Positions 1-8,966 are shown, counted from the first letter of the stretch. The stretch is 64,000 nucleotides of DNA from Brevundimonas sp. UBA7506 (GCF_002479495.1 NZ_DLNQ01000014.1:51415-115414), one strand, 5' to 3'. Notes: generated by a model not told the origin, from the letters alone. Numbers and translations: made by a program.

Positions 1-42
1 CTGAGCGGAGGGCTGGCCACGGTCAGTCGGCGCCGGGTCTGA
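1..42 (+). CDS. 3' end of an unidentified gene (partial)
   Basis: The first frame is open from the window edge and ends with TGA at 40-42, giving a 13-residue tail ending SRRRV. A strong Rho-independent terminator begins 8 bases after the stop, as expected for the end of a real rightward gene. Too little is visible to name a product. The tail is so short that it could be open by chance; the terminator is the main support. Confidence 0.4.
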   Translation: MSGGLATVSRRRV

Positions 43-49
43 AGCCAAG

Positions 50-85
50 AAAAAGGCCTCTCCCGCGATGGGGAGAGGCCTTTTT
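50..85. terminator. Bidirectional Rho-independent terminator
   Basis: A 15-base arm (50-64) pairs with its complement (70-85 region) around a 5-base loop, with A5 on the left and T5 on the right, so it can stop transcription on both strands. It serves the rightward gene ending at 42 and the leftward tetR-type gene ending at 118. Confidence 0.9.
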
Positions 86-117
86 GTTCGGCGGTCAGGG
101 GCGCGTCGCCCCGCCGA

Positions 118-777
118 TTACTGGCGCGACAACTGGCTGGACAGGATGAGGTCCAGTTGCTTGCGGATGTGCGGCGTCAGCTCCTCGATGCCCCAGTTGT
201 CGTAGGCGGCGTAGCGGAAGTTGGCGATGAAGACGTCCCAGATCATGCGGGCCATGACCAGCTGATCCAGGTCCTGACGCAGTTCGCCCTCGCGGATGCC
301 GCCTTGCAGCACGGCGATGACGGCCTCGATGATGGGCTTGACGAAGGTGCGCGAACGGGCGTCGGCGGCCTCGGGCTGGAACCACGAGCGGGCGATCATG
401 GCCTGCATCAGCGGCAGGTGCTCCAGCGAGCGATGGTAACCGGCGGTCAGGCCCTCGGCCAGACGCTCCGCGACGCGGCCTTCATGACCGGCGGCGGTCT
501 GGATGTCCTGCAGCAGCCCGGCCATTTCCTCGGCGAAGACGCACTCGAACAGTTCGGCCTTGTCCTGGAAGTTGGCGAAGACGGCGCCGGTCGACATTCC
601 GGCGCCCTTGGCGATGTCGCGAATGGTGGCGGCGTCGTAGCCGCGCTCGGCGAAGAGGGCGCGCGCGGCGTCCAGCACCTTCTGACGGGTGCGGATCTTG
701 GCGGCCTGGCGGCGGTTCATCCGGACCGGGGCTTCGGTTTCGGCAGCCTCGGGGGCGGACAGGGTGGTCTCACGCAT
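118..777 (-). CDS. TetR/AcrR family transcriptional regulator
   Basis: This 219-residue protein should be a dimeric DNA-binding repressor controlled by a small ligand. The N-terminal helix-turn-helix domain spans about residues 25-80, with the family pattern RTRQKVLDAARALFAERGYD followed by the recognition helix region MSTGAVFANF. The remaining 140 residues are the divergent helical ligand-binding domain, and no ligand can be read from them. A second ATG at residue 20 (position 720) is possible because the first 19 residues are outside the conserved domain; neither start has a strong ribosome binding site. It stands alone between a terminator and a Kef-type gene on the same strand. Several GGTCA half-sites lie upstream and may be its own operator. 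Confidence 0.85.
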   Translation of the reverse strand: MRETTLSAPEAAETEAPVRMNRRQAAKIRTRQKVLDAARALFAERGYDAATIRDIAKGAGMSTGAVFANFQDKAELFECVFAEEMAGLLQDIQTAAGHEGRVAERLAEGLTAGYHRSLEHLPLMQAMIARSWFQPEAADARSRTFVKPIIEAVIAVLQGGIREGELRQDLDQLVMARMIWDVFIANFRYAAYDNWGIEELTPHIRKQLDLILSSQLSRQ

Positions 778-929
778 CAGTAAAATACTCTGGCTCGGGA
801 GGGGCTTAGAGCCCGCCGGTCGTGAAGGACGTTAGCAGCATCGAACCAGATCCGACGCCGCCTCGGCGTGGACCACGGCAAGACGACGACAGGCGTCCCG
901 TGGGGGGAGGCGAACTTTCATCACCGAAC

Positions 930-991
930 ATTGACCAAAATGGGTCACGAACCGCGCTCAAATCTTGCTGAAGCTTGGCCTTAAGGTCAAT
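930..991. promoter_or_regulatory. Candidate TetR operator: GGTCA half-sites
   Basis: Between the Kef-type gene and the tetR-type gene, TGACC at 932-936 and GGTCA at 943-947 form an inverted repeat with a 6-base spacer. A third half-site, GGTCAAT at 985-991, is the inverse of ATTGACC at 930-936. On the minus strand the 985-991 copy reads TTGACC and could also serve as a -35 box. The spacing suits a TetR dimer, but no binding data are available. Confidence 0.35.
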
Positions 992-1013
992 CTACATAAG
1001 GGTTTTTACGTAG

Positions 1014-2876
1014 TCACGTATTCCCGGTCGGTGGCGAGAGAGCGGATCGCACGCTTCTGAAAGCCCGGGCGGGGCGGGCGCCGCGATCATCGGGCGCGGC
1101 CGCCTGGAAGGTTCTGCGGAAGCCGTCGCGGCGTTCATGGATCGACGCCAGCACAAGCCCCATGGGCACGCCGAGGTCGACCAGGGTGTTTTCGGCCAGT
1201 TGCAGGCTGGCCTCGGTGGTTTCCGGCACGGCGTCGGTGACGCCCAGGGCGTAAAGACGGGCGGCGTGTCGGTCGTCGCGTGCGCGCGCGATGAGGATCA
1301 GGTCGGGGCGCAGGGCGCGGGCGGCCTTGACCACCTCATCGACCTTGGTCGGGCTATCCATGGTGACGATCAGGGCGCGGGCGGATTCCAGGCCGCAGGC
1401 GTTGAGCATCTCGGGCCGGGCGGCGTCGCCGAAATAGACTTCGAAGCCCTCGGCGCGGCCGGAGCGAACCGAGGCGGGGTCGGCGTCGAGGGCGATGAAC
1501 CTCTGGTCGTGTTCGGCCAGAAGTTCGCCCACCAGTCGGCCCACCCGACCGAAGCCGACCACCAGGACGGCGCCGTCGGGCGCCAGGACGGCGCCGTTCG
1601 GCGACAAGCCCTCAGCGTCGGTCTCAAGCGGAAGGGCGGCGCCTTGGGTCAACACCCGCGCCAGGACGGCCAGGGGCGGGACGGCGAACATGCTGAGGGT
1701 GGCCGCCAGCATGGCCTTGCGGGTCAGGTCGGGGTCCGCCAGGCCCTCGACCAGGCCGGTCGACAGGACGACGAAGGCGAATTCGCCCGCCGGGCCGAGA
1801 ACCAGGGCGGTCTCGATAGCCGAACGCGCCGCCAGGCCCCAAGCGCGCGCCAGAATGAAGATGATCAAGGCCTTCAACAGGATCAGGCCGCCGGCCAGAC
1901 CCAGCACCGTCCAGGGGTCGGCGGCCACGGCGTCCAGATCCAGGCCGATGCCGACGCCGATGAAGAAGACGCCGAGCAGCAAGCCCTTGAATGGATCTAT
2001 GGCCACCTCGACCTCGCGGCGGAACTCGGTCTCGGCCAGGAGCACCCCGGCCACGAGGGCGCCCAGGCTCATCGACAGGCCGACCGCCTGGGCCCCCAAC
2101 CCGGCGACGACAACGACCAGAAGGCAGGCGGCGACGAACAGTTCACGGCCCTCGCCGCGATGCTGGGCCCGGGCCACCGAGCGGAACATGGGGCGCAGCA
2201 CCAGCCGGCCTAGCAAGACCATCAGGAACAGGCCGCCGGCGGCCGGCAGCAGGGTGAAGAGGGCGCGTCCCAGGGCGGCGGGCTCTACGGCGCCGCCGGA
2301 TGCGGCGCTTTGGGCCAAGGTGGCCAGAACGGTGACGGTGATCAGGATGGGCGCCACCGCCACGTCCTGGGCCAGAAGCACGGCGAAGGAAGCGCGGCCG
2401 GTCTCGCTGTTGATGCGGCCCTGCGCCGCCAGAACCGGCATGACCACGGCGGTCGAGGAAAGGGCCAGGCCCATGCCCAGAACCGCTGCCCCCGCCAAGG
2501 GCTGGCCCAGGACCATGAATACGACGGCGATGGCGACGGCGCAGACGGCGATCTGCAGCATGCCGAGTCCGAAAACCATGCGACGCATGGCCTTGAGCCG
2601 TTCCCACGACAGCTCCAGTCCGATCATGAACAGGAGGAAGGCGACGCCCAGCTCCGACAGTTGGCGGATCTGGGCCTGATCGCCGATGGTCAGCCAGCCG
2701 AGCCAGCCGTGCGTCTGGGCGAACCGGCCCAGGCCGTCGGGGCCCAGCAGGACGCCCGCGGCCAGAAAGCCCAGAACCGGACTGATCTTGAGGCGGTTGA
2801 ACAGGGGCACGACCACGCCCGCGGCCGCCAGAAAGACCACAAGGTCCCGATACTCGCCGCCGTGCGCCTGGCCCAT
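1014..2876 (-). CDS. Kef-type monovalent cation:proton antiporter (CPA2)
   Basis: This inner-membrane exchanger probably moves K+ (or Na+) against H+. It has 620 residues. The N-terminal two thirds is a chain of hydrophobic helices of the Na+/H+ exchanger fold, including the motif GFLAAGVLLGPDGLGRF near the start. A cytoplasmic TrkA-N Rossmann domain follows from about residue 435, with the nucleotide-binding pattern GFGRVGR. No TrkA-C domain is evident after it. I chose the ATG at 2876 because a GGAGGA ribosome binding site sits just upstream; an in-frame ATG at 2915 would add 13 uncharacteristic residues. KefB and KefC of E. coli have the same architecture and answer to glutathione adducts. 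No KefF or KefG ancillary gene is adjacent, so the regulator is unknown. Confidence 0.88.
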   Translation of the reverse strand: MGQAHGGEYRDLVVFLAAAGVVVPLFNRLKISPVLGFLAAGVLLGPDGLGRFAQTHGWLGWLTIGDQAQIRQLSELGVAFLLFMIGLELSWERLKAMRRMVFGLGMLQIAVCAVAIAVVFMVLGQPLAGAAVLGMGLALSSTAVVMPVLAAQGRINSETGRASFAVLLAQDVAVAPILITVTVLATLAQSAASGGAVEPAALGRALFTLLPAAGGLFLMVLLGRLVLRPMFRSVARAQHRGEGRELFVAACLLVVVVAGLGAQAVGLSMSLGALVAGVLLAETEFRREVEVAIDPFKGLLLGVFFIGVGIGLDLDAVAADPWTVLGLAGGLILLKALIIFILARAWGLAARSAIETALVLGPAGEFAFVVLSTGLVEGLADPDLTRKAMLAATLSMFAVPPLAVLARVLTQGAALPLETDAEGLSPNGAVLAPDGAVLVVGFGRVGRLVGELLAEHDQRFIALDADPASVRSGRAEGFEVYFGDAARPEMLNACGLESARALIVTMDSPTKVDEVVKAARALRPDLILIARARDDRHAARLYALGVTDAVPETTEASLQLAENTLVDLGVPMGLVLASIHERRDGFRRTFQAAAPDDRGARPARAFRSVRSALSPPTGNT

Positions 2877-3029
2877 GGATCCTCCGTAAGGTCGCACTGT
2901 GATGCAGGCGATCACGTTCTGGCGATACCGCTCGCGTCTTTCATGAACTTTTTTTAAGACGCCGGGGCGCTCAAGGCGGGATTAGGGTCCGCGCCGAACC
3001 TGAGCATGGGTTAGTCGAGGGATTTGCTT

Positions 3030-5168
3030 ATGAAGAAACTGCTGATCGGGGCCGCTGTCGGCGCCCTGTTCCTGCCCGCCGGCATGGCGGCGGCGCAAGA
3101 CGGTCACGACCACGCCTGCGTGGACGAGAGCTGCACGGTCGTGGAACTGTTCCACGGCGCCTCGGCGCCCGAAGGCGGCGCTGCGCCGGCCGGCTGGGTC
3201 GGCACGGACGCCCCCAAGTACGGAACCTGGGGCTTTGACCTGTCGGGCCGCGACACCTCGGTCTCGCCGGGCGACAGCTTCTTCCGCTACGCCAACGGCA
3301 CGGCCTTCGACAAGCTGCAGATCCCGTCGGATCGCACCTCCTACGGCTCCTTCCCCCTGCTGCGGGAACTGTCGGACAACCGCATGAAGGCCCTGATCCA
3401 GGGTCTGGTCGCGCGCACCGACCTGACGCCGGGCTCGGACGAGGCCAAGATCGCCGACGCCTATCGCAGCTACATCGACGAGGCGCGCATCGAGCAGCTG
3501 GACGCCCAGCCGCTGCAGCCCTACCTGGCCGCCATCCGCGCCGCGGACACCCATGAGAAGATCGCCGCCTACATGGGTCAGACCCAGGGCCGCGTCGGCT
3601 CGTCCTTCTTCGGCACCGGCATCACCATCGACCAGAAGAACCCCACCCGCTACGCCGTCACGACGGGCCAGTCGGGCATCGGCCTGCCGAACCGCGACTA
3701 CTATCTGGACGCCCGCTTCGCGGACAAGAAAGAGAAGTATCAGGCCTATATCGAGCGGATGCTGACCAATGTGGGCTGGGCCGATCCGGCCGGTCACGCC
3801 GCCGCCATCGTGGCGCTGGAGACCAAGATCGCCGAGGCCCACTGGACCCCGATCGAGAACCGCAACCGCGACAAGACCTATAACGAATACACCATCCAGA
3901 CCCTGGCCGCCGAGGCGCCCGGCTTTGACTGGACCGGCTATTTCAACGCCGCCGGCCTGGGCTCGGTCAATCGTCTGATCGTGCGCCAGAACACGGCCAT
4001 GCCCAAGATCGCCGCCATCTTCGCCGCGACGCCGATCGACACCCTGCAGGCCTGGCAGGCCTTCCACACCACGGACGACGCCGCCGGCAGCCTGTCCAAG
4101 CGTTTCTCGGACGCCCAGTGGGAGTTCCGTTCGCGCGACCTGTCCGGCCAGCCCGAGCAGCGTTCGCGTGAAAAGCGCGCCATCAGCTTCGCGGAAGGTT
4201 CGCTGGGCGAGGCGGCGGGTCGCCTGTATGTCGCCGAATACTTCCCGGCCGAATCCAAGGCCAAGATGGAAGAGCTGGTCGCCAACCTGCGCACCGCCCT
4301 GTCGCACCGCATCGACAACCTGACCTGGATGGGGACGGAGACCAAGGCGGCGGCCCAGGAGAAGCTGCGCAAGTTCACCGTCAAGATCGGTTATCCGGAC
4401 AAGTGGCGCGACTATTCGGCCCTGGAAGTCCGCGCCGACGACCTGTTCGGCAACACCCAGCGTCTGGGCCAGTTCCAGTGGAACTATCAGCTGAACCGTC
4501 TGAATCAGCCGGTCGACAAGGCCGAGTGGGGCATGACGCCCCAGACGGTCAACGCCTACTACAACTCGGCCAATAACGAGATCGTCTTCCCGGCCGCCAT
4601 CCTGCAGCCGCCCTTCTTCGATCCGAGCGCGGACCCGGCGGTCAACTACGGCGGCATCGGCGGCGTCATCGGCCACGAGATCGGCCATGGCTTCGACGAC
4701 CAGGGCTCCAAGTCCGACGGCGACGGCGTGCTGCGCAACTGGTGGACCGATGAGGACAAGGCCAACTTCCAGGCCCTGACCACCCGTCTGGGGGCCCAGT
4801 ACGACCAGTTCGAGCCCCTGCCGGGCTTCCACGTCCAGGGCGGTCTGACCATGGGCGAGAACATCGGCGACGCCGCCGGCACGGCGGTGGGTCTGGAGGC
4901 CTATCATCTGTCGCTGAACGGCAAGCCCGCGCCGGTGATCGACGGCGTGACCGGCGACCAGCGCTTCTTCTACGGCTGGGCCCAGGTCTGGCAGTCCAAG
5001 TACCGCGAGGACGCGCTGAAGAACCAGATCGCCACCGATCCGCACAGCCCGGCCGAGTTCCGCGTGATCGGCCCGGTCCGCAACATCGACGCCTGGTACG
5101 AAGCCTTCGGCGTCAAGCCGGGCGACAAGTACTACCTCGCGCCGGAAGACCGCGTCCGCATCTGGTAA
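3030..5168 (+). CDS. Exported M13 family zinc metallopeptidase (neprilysin/PepO-like)
   Basis: This 712-residue oligopeptidase is predicted to be periplasmic. The ATG at 3030 opens a clear signal peptide (MKKLLIGAAVGALFLPAG, then AAAQ as a likely cleavage site); a TTG two codons upstream is less likely. The zinc site HEIGH is at about residues 549-553 and the third ligand is in ENIGD at about residue 610, the M13 arrangement. The C-terminus keeps the family pattern of Arg and Trp near the end. M13 enzymes cleave short peptides; bacterial substrates are mostly unknown. The gene stands alone and ends in a good terminator. It has a high Asp/Gly and polar content, typical of a soluble exported enzyme. 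Confidence 0.93.
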   Translation: MKKLLIGAAVGALFLPAGMAAAQDGHDHACVDESCTVVELFHGASAPEGGAAPAGWVGTDAPKYGTWGFDLSGRDTSVSPGDSFFRYANGTAFDKLQIPSDRTSYGSFPLLRELSDNRMKALIQGLVARTDLTPGSDEAKIADAYRSYIDEARIEQLDAQPLQPYLAAIRAADTHEKIAAYMGQTQGRVGSSFFGTGITIDQKNPTRYAVTTGQSGIGLPNRDYYLDARFADKKEKYQAYIERMLTNVGWADPAGHAAAIVALETKIAEAHWTPIENRNRDKTYNEYTIQTLAAEAPGFDWTGYFNAAGLGSVNRLIVRQNTAMPKIAAIFAATPIDTLQAWQAFHTTDDAAGSLSKRFSDAQWEFRSRDLSGQPEQRSREKRAISFAEGSLGEAAGRLYVAEYFPAESKAKMEELVANLRTALSHRIDNLTWMGTETKAAAQEKLRKFTVKIGYPDKWRDYSALEVRADDLFGNTQRLGQFQWNYQLNRLNQPVDKAEWGMTPQTVNAYYNSANNEIVFPAAILQPPFFDPSADPAVNYGGIGGVIGHEIGHGFDDQGSKSDGDGVLRNWWTDEDKANFQALTTRLGAQYDQFEPLPGFHVQGGLTMGENIGDAAGTAVGLEAYHLSLNGKPAPVIDGVTGDQRFFYGWAQVWQSKYREDALKNQIATDPHSPAEFRVIGPVRNIDAWYEAFGVKPGDKYYLAPEDRVRIW

Positions 5169-5190
5169 GCGTGACGTCTGACGAATGAAG

Positions 5191-5222
5191 AGGGCCGGGG
5201 CGTCGCCGCTCCGGCCCTTTTT
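5191..5222 (+). terminator. Rho-independent terminator of the M13 peptidase gene
   Basis: AGGGCCGG at 5191-5198 pairs with CCGGCCCT at 5211-5218 across a 12-base loop and is followed by a run of T. It begins 22 bases after the stop codon at 5168. Confidence 0.85.
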
Positions 5223-5311
5223 CATGGCTAACCGCTGGCTATCGAAGCTTGTTCGACAATCGGCTGTCGCGTCATCGTCCGAGGGCGGAGTTGCTGGGTG
5301 TCAGGCATGAA

Positions 5312-5347
5312 AAAGCCCGCTGCGGGGGATACATCGCAGCGGGCTTT
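5312..5347 (-). terminator. Rho-independent terminator downstream of hisS
   Basis: A perfect 13-bp stem pairs 5312-5324 with 5335-5347 around a 10-base loop. On the minus strand it is followed by T5, and on the plus strand only by T3, so it mainly serves leftward transcription from hisS or from the candidate small RNA. Confidence 0.85.
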
Positions 5348-5445
5348 CACGCTCTCTAAGGAGCGGACGTTTCCTCCCCGAAACGCCTCCAAGATGTCGC
5401 TGCGTTTGATCGCTGCGCCTCCTGAGTGAGACCAAATGACGCGAA
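5312..5445 (-). ncRNA. Candidate structured small RNA or hisS 3'-derived RNA
   Basis: The 372-base gap 5169-5540 contains no convincing open frame. Read on the minus strand it holds three hairpins in series. The first is GGCGTTTC pairing with GAAACGTC around a GGGGAG loop. The second is CGCTC pairing with GAGCG around CTTAGA. The third is a 13-bp terminator ending in T5. A TTGACT box at 5457-5462 (minus strand) could be a -35 element, but no good -10 is seen, so the RNA could equally be cut from the hisS 3' untranslated region. On the opposite strand the first loop reads CTCCCC, like the C-rich loops of many alphaproteobacterial small RNAs, but that strand lacks a good terminator. Confidence 0.4.
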
Positions 5446-5540
5446 GGCCGGGGGCAAGTCAATCATGTCCATGCCAAAAGGCAGGTCTTTCGTGACTGAA
5501 CGTCGATAATACACGCTCAGCGCCAAAAGTTAATCGAAGA

Positions 5541-7034
5541 CTATTCGATAATGGCCCGGATCGTGGCGATCAGGTCGCCGCGCGCCACTTTCTGCTGACC
5601 GGGACGCTCGGCCTTCCAGGCTTCGTTATCGGCGATGGCGCCGGCGCGGGCGCGCCCGGCGTCAAGGTCCTTGATGGTGACTTCACCGGCGGCCAGCTCG
5701 TCGCCGCCGAGGATGACCACGGCCGGCGCGCCGCGACGGTCGGCGTATTTCATCTGCGCCTTCATGCCGGCGCGGCCCAGATAGAGCTCGGCGGCGATGC
5801 CGGCGGCGCGCAGCTCGGACACGGCGTCGAGATAGTGCTGCATGTCGTCTTCCGCGAAGACGATGACCACGACGGGGCCGCGCGTCGCATCGTCGGCGCC
5901 GCGACCGGCGGCGCGCAGGGCCGAGGCCAGACGCGACACGCCGAATGAGAAGCCGGTGGCCGGGGTCGATTGGCCGGTGAAGCGGGCCACGAGGTCGTCA
6001 TAGCGGCCCCCGCCGCCGATGGAGCCGAAGCGCACGGTGCGGCCCTTGTCGTCCTTAGTGTCGAGCAGAAGCTCGGCCTCGAACACAGCGCCGGTATAGT
6101 ATTCCAGACCGCGCACGATGGTCGGGTCGAACTTCACCTCGGCCTCGCCGACGCGCATGGCGGTCAGGGCGCGGTCGATGGCCGACAGCTCGGCCAGGGC
6201 CGCTTCGCCCGCGGCGCCCAGGCCGGCGCCGGCGTTGGCCACGGCGTCCAGCACGCCCGCGCGGCTAAGGCCGGGGGTCTCGGCCGAGACGAGGAAGGCC
6301 TCGACCGCGCCGATGACGGCGGCAGGCAGGCGGGCGCCCTTGGTGTAGTCGCCGGATTCATCTAGACGGCCCTCGCCCAGCAGGGCGCGCACGCCCTCCA
6401 GACCCAGGCGGTCGTACTTGTCGACAGCGCGCAGGGCGGTCAGGCGCTGGACCGCGTCAGTCACGCCGCCGGCGTCGAACAGGCCGTCGAACAGCTTGCG
6501 GTTGGAGACGCGGATGACCGACTGGCCGTCGCCGAGACCGGCGGCGCGCAGGCCCTCGCAGCCCATGGCGATGATCTCGGCGTCGGCCTCAGGGCGGTCG
6601 GAGCCCACGGTGTCGGCGTCGCACTGCCAGAACTCGCGGAAGCGGCCGGGACCGGGCTTCTCGTTGCGCCAGACCGGGCCGTAGGCGTAGCGGCGGAAGG
6701 GCTTGGGCAGGGTCTCCCAGTTCTGGGCGGCGAAGCGGGCCAGGGGCGCGGTGTGGTCATAGCGCAGGGCCATCCACTCGCCCGGCTCGTCCGATCCGGC
6801 GTCGTCCTGCAGGGCGAAGACGCCCTCGTTGGGGCGGTCGGCGTCGGGCAGGAACTTGCCCAGGGCGTCGGCGTACTCGAACGCCGGGGTCTCCAGCGCC
6901 TCGAAGCCCCAGCGCTCATAGACCTCGGAAACGCGCGCCACGATGCGGCGTTCGGCGGTCAGGTCGCGGCCGCGACGGTCAGCGAACCCGCGCGGCGAGC
7001 GGGCTTCGGGGCGGATGGGGGCTTCGTCGGTCAT
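5541..7034 (-). CDS. hisS: Histidyl-tRNA synthetase, alphaproteobacterial type
   Basis: This cytoplasmic class II synthetase charges tRNA-His with histidine using ATP. The protein has 497 residues. Class II motifs are present: a motif 2 region around residue 130 with the core FREFWQCDADTVG, the histidine-binding pattern GLEYYTGAVFEAE, and motif 3 GFSFGVSRL. The C-terminal anticodon-binding domain is recognisable from about residue 390. Most bacterial HisRS proteins are about 420-430 residues and carry RYRQFHQ in motif 2. The longer form and FREFWQ match the divergent alphaproteobacterial clade, whose tRNA-His often lacks the extra 5' G. The gene is followed by a structured 3' region with a terminator. 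Confidence 0.95.
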   Translation of the reverse strand: MTDEAPIRPEARSPRGFADRRGRDLTAERRIVARVSEVYERWGFEALETPAFEYADALGKFLPDADRPNEGVFALQDDAGSDEPGEWMALRYDHTAPLARFAAQNWETLPKPFRRYAYGPVWRNEKPGPGRFREFWQCDADTVGSDRPEADAEIIAMGCEGLRAAGLGDGQSVIRVSNRKLFDGLFDAGGVTDAVQRLTALRAVDKYDRLGLEGVRALLGEGRLDESGDYTKGARLPAAVIGAVEAFLVSAETPGLSRAGVLDAVANAGAGLGAAGEAALAELSAIDRALTAMRVGEAEVKFDPTIVRGLEYYTGAVFEAELLLDTKDDKGRTVRFGSIGGGGRYDDLVARFTGQSTPATGFSFGVSRLASALRAAGRGADDATRGPVVVIVFAEDDMQHYLDAVSELRAAGIAAELYLGRAGMKAQMKYADRRGAPAVVILGGDELAAGEVTIKDLDAGRARAGAIADNEAWKAERPGQQKVARGDLIATIRAIIE

Positions 7035-7089
7035 GCCGCGCGATTAAGCCATCGGCGGACCGGCTGCAACTTGCTGTCCGGCGTCTTGG

Positions 7090-8325
7090 TCAGACGGCGC
7101 GGCGTAGAGGCAGATCGTGGCCATAGCTGAGGCGGCGCCACAGCCACTCCAGCGGCCCCATGCGGAACCGGCTCAGCCACAGCGGCGACCAGATCAACTG
7201 CAGGGCCCAGACGGCGGCGACGACGGCCCACTGGGCCGGGTAATCGATCTGTCCCATCAGGCGCGGCCCCCACGGCATGTAGAAGAGGGTGCTCATAATC
7301 AGCGTCTGGCTTAGATAGTTGGTGAAGGCCATCTGCCCGACCGGAGCGAAGATACGGCGCACCCACATGACGCCGCGCGAGGTCAGCAGGATCAGGCCGC
7401 TGGCGTAGGCCAGGGTGATGAAGATCGGGTAGGAGGCGACGACCTCGGCCCAGCCATGGGTGGCTTCAACGCCCGGTCCGGCCGTGATTTCACGCCATTC
7501 CAACACGCCGAGCAGGGCCAGGACCGCGCCGCCGACCGCGAGCAGGGTCAGATAGACGCGGGTCTGCAAGCGGCCATGGAAGAAGCCGGCCTTGAACAGG
7601 CCCAGGCCCAGCATCATCAGCGGGATGGTGGCGAAGACATAGCCGAACAGGCTGGCGCTTTGCAGGATGCCCCAGGCTTTCAGGTTCTCGATCAGGCCGG
7701 CGGGCCAGCCGCTGCGATAGGCGGCGATGCTGGCGGAGACAGCGCCTTCGGCCAGGTCCATGCTGTCGTCGCTCATGGCCTCGACCAGGGCGGCGGGGCC
7801 GTTGACCGTCAGCCACATGGTGGCGGCCTGCATGGTGGCCAGGGCCAGTGTGGCCGCCGCTCCGAACAGAATGAGCGAACGGGCCGACATCGAGCGCATC
7901 AGCATCACGAACAGGCCCGACCAGGCGTAGAGCAGCAGGATGTCGCCGTACCAGAAGGCGGCACCGTGGATGACGCCGAACAGGGCCAGCCACATCAGGC
8001 GGCGGCGCAGCACGCGACCGCGCGCCCCGTCCCCGCGTTGACCGCCGACCAGAAAGATCGAGACGCCGAACAGCATGGAGAACAGGGTGACGAACTTCTG
8101 GTGGAAGAAGACCTCGACCGTCCACTGCGCCGCAGCAGCGGCGCCGACCAGGGGGAAAGGCGATTGCTCCGGCGACATCGCCGCCGACATGGGCAGGGCG
8201 AAGGCGGGGGCGTTGACCGCCAGGATGCCCAGCACCGCCACGCCGCGAAGCACGTCCAGGGTCTGGATGCGCGCGCCGGCGGCCACGGGCTGCGGGCTGT
8301 CCGCGAGAAGGATCTGATCAGTCAT
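7090..8325 (-). CDS. DUF418 family inner-membrane protein
   Basis: This is a 411-residue polytopic membrane protein with the DUF418 signature. An N-terminal block reads RIQTLDVLRGVAVLGILAVN, a run of about 8-10 hydrophobic helices follows, and the C-terminal DUF418 pattern includes QMAFTNYLSQTLI and GPLEWLWRRLSYG. The R-G-x-A/V-L-G-I motif near the N-terminus is shared with acyltransferase-3-like families. The function of the family (E. coli YeiB is one member) is not established. It ends 55 bases before hisS and starts 77 bases after the gene upstream, so weak co-transcription with its neighbours is possible. Confidence 0.88.
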   Translation of the reverse strand: MTDQILLADSPQPVAAGARIQTLDVLRGVAVLGILAVNAPAFALPMSAAMSPEQSPFPLVGAAAAAQWTVEVFFHQKFVTLFSMLFGVSIFLVGGQRGDGARGRVLRRRLMWLALFGVIHGAAFWYGDILLLYAWSGLFVMLMRSMSARSLILFGAAATLALATMQAATMWLTVNGPAALVEAMSDDSMDLAEGAVSASIAAYRSGWPAGLIENLKAWGILQSASLFGYVFATIPLMMLGLGLFKAGFFHGRLQTRVYLTLLAVGGAVLALLGVLEWREITAGPGVEATHGWAEVVASYPIFITLAYASGLILLTSRGVMWVRRIFAPVGQMAFTNYLSQTLIMSTLFYMPWGPRLMGQIDYPAQWAVVAAVWALQLIWSPLWLSRFRMGPLEWLWRRLSYGHDLPLRRAV

Positions 8326-8402
8326 GGCGTCGGCTCTCCCCCGTCGAGGAGACCGGTCATGCGGGCTGCGGGCGGCGCCGACACCTTAAAACGCGGTAAT
8401 GT

Positions 8403-8966
8403 TCAGGGCTGACCGTTCGGCATCAGGCCCATGCGGCCCTTGACCACGGGGGCGGGCGCAAAGGCGATGAAGGCCACGCACAGACCGGCCCACAGAGCGT
8501 AGCTGACGCCTACCAGCACCGCCAGCGGCAGACCGGCGACGCCGAAGATCAGCAGGGTGGTCTCCAGCGCGCCCAGCCCCTGGACCAGGCTCTGCGAGGC
8601 GATCACCGACAACAGGGACATGACCAGGGCGATCAGGGTCTGTACGGCAGCGGCCAGCAGCCCGCCGAAGACCATGAAGCGGCAGACCACGCCGAGGCGC
8701 GTCGAGGGGCGGCCGACCCGCTCATGGGTCTGGCGCAGCAGCCACAGGCCGGCCGGGGCGGCGATCAGGCCCAGCACCAGCAACACCAGCCGCCAGTCGG
8801 TGTCGACGCCCGAGGCCCAGTTTTCGGGCGGCCAGACGGCCAGGGTCAGAATGAGCGGCGGCCAGGCGGCGGCGGCGAGGGCGGCCAGCACGAACCTCTG
8901 GGTCGAACGGCGCGGCGCGACGCGCTTGAGGCCCGGGAGGTCCTCGATCCGGTCGAGGCGCAGCAT
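8403..8966 (-). CDS. Hypothetical membrane protein, translationally coupled to the upstream dehydrogenase
   Basis: I do not recognise this 187-residue protein. It has a short basic N-terminus and then four or five hydrophobic segments (about residues 28-46, 60-78, 98-120, 128-150 and 152-172), so it should sit in the inner membrane. Its ATG overlaps the TGA of the hydroxyacyl-CoA dehydrogenase gene by one base (TGATG), which implies translational coupling. The codon pattern resembles its neighbours. No catalytic motif is visible. Confidence 0.75.
   Translation of the reverse strand: MLRLDRIEDLPGLKRVAPRRSTQRFVLAALAAAAWPPLILTLAVWPPENWASGVDTDWRLVLLVLGLIAAPAGLWLLRQTHERVGRPSTRLGVVCRFMVFGGLLAAAVQTLIALVMSLLSVIASQSLVQGLGALETTLLIFGVAGLPLAVLVGVSYALWAGLCVAFIAFAPAPVVKGRMGLMPNGQP

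Noticed and set aside
2935..2961. CGTCTT with AAGACG hairpin upstream of the M13 peptidase gene
   Set aside because: Only six base pairs with a 15-base loop; likely chance near a T-rich stretch, and no gene ends there on the plus strand.
2982..5225. A 747-codon open frame antisense to the M13 peptidase gene
   Set aside because: It is a shadow of a GC-rich gene with G or C at third positions. The sense frame has a signal peptide and zinc site; the antisense one has no motif and low-complexity composition.
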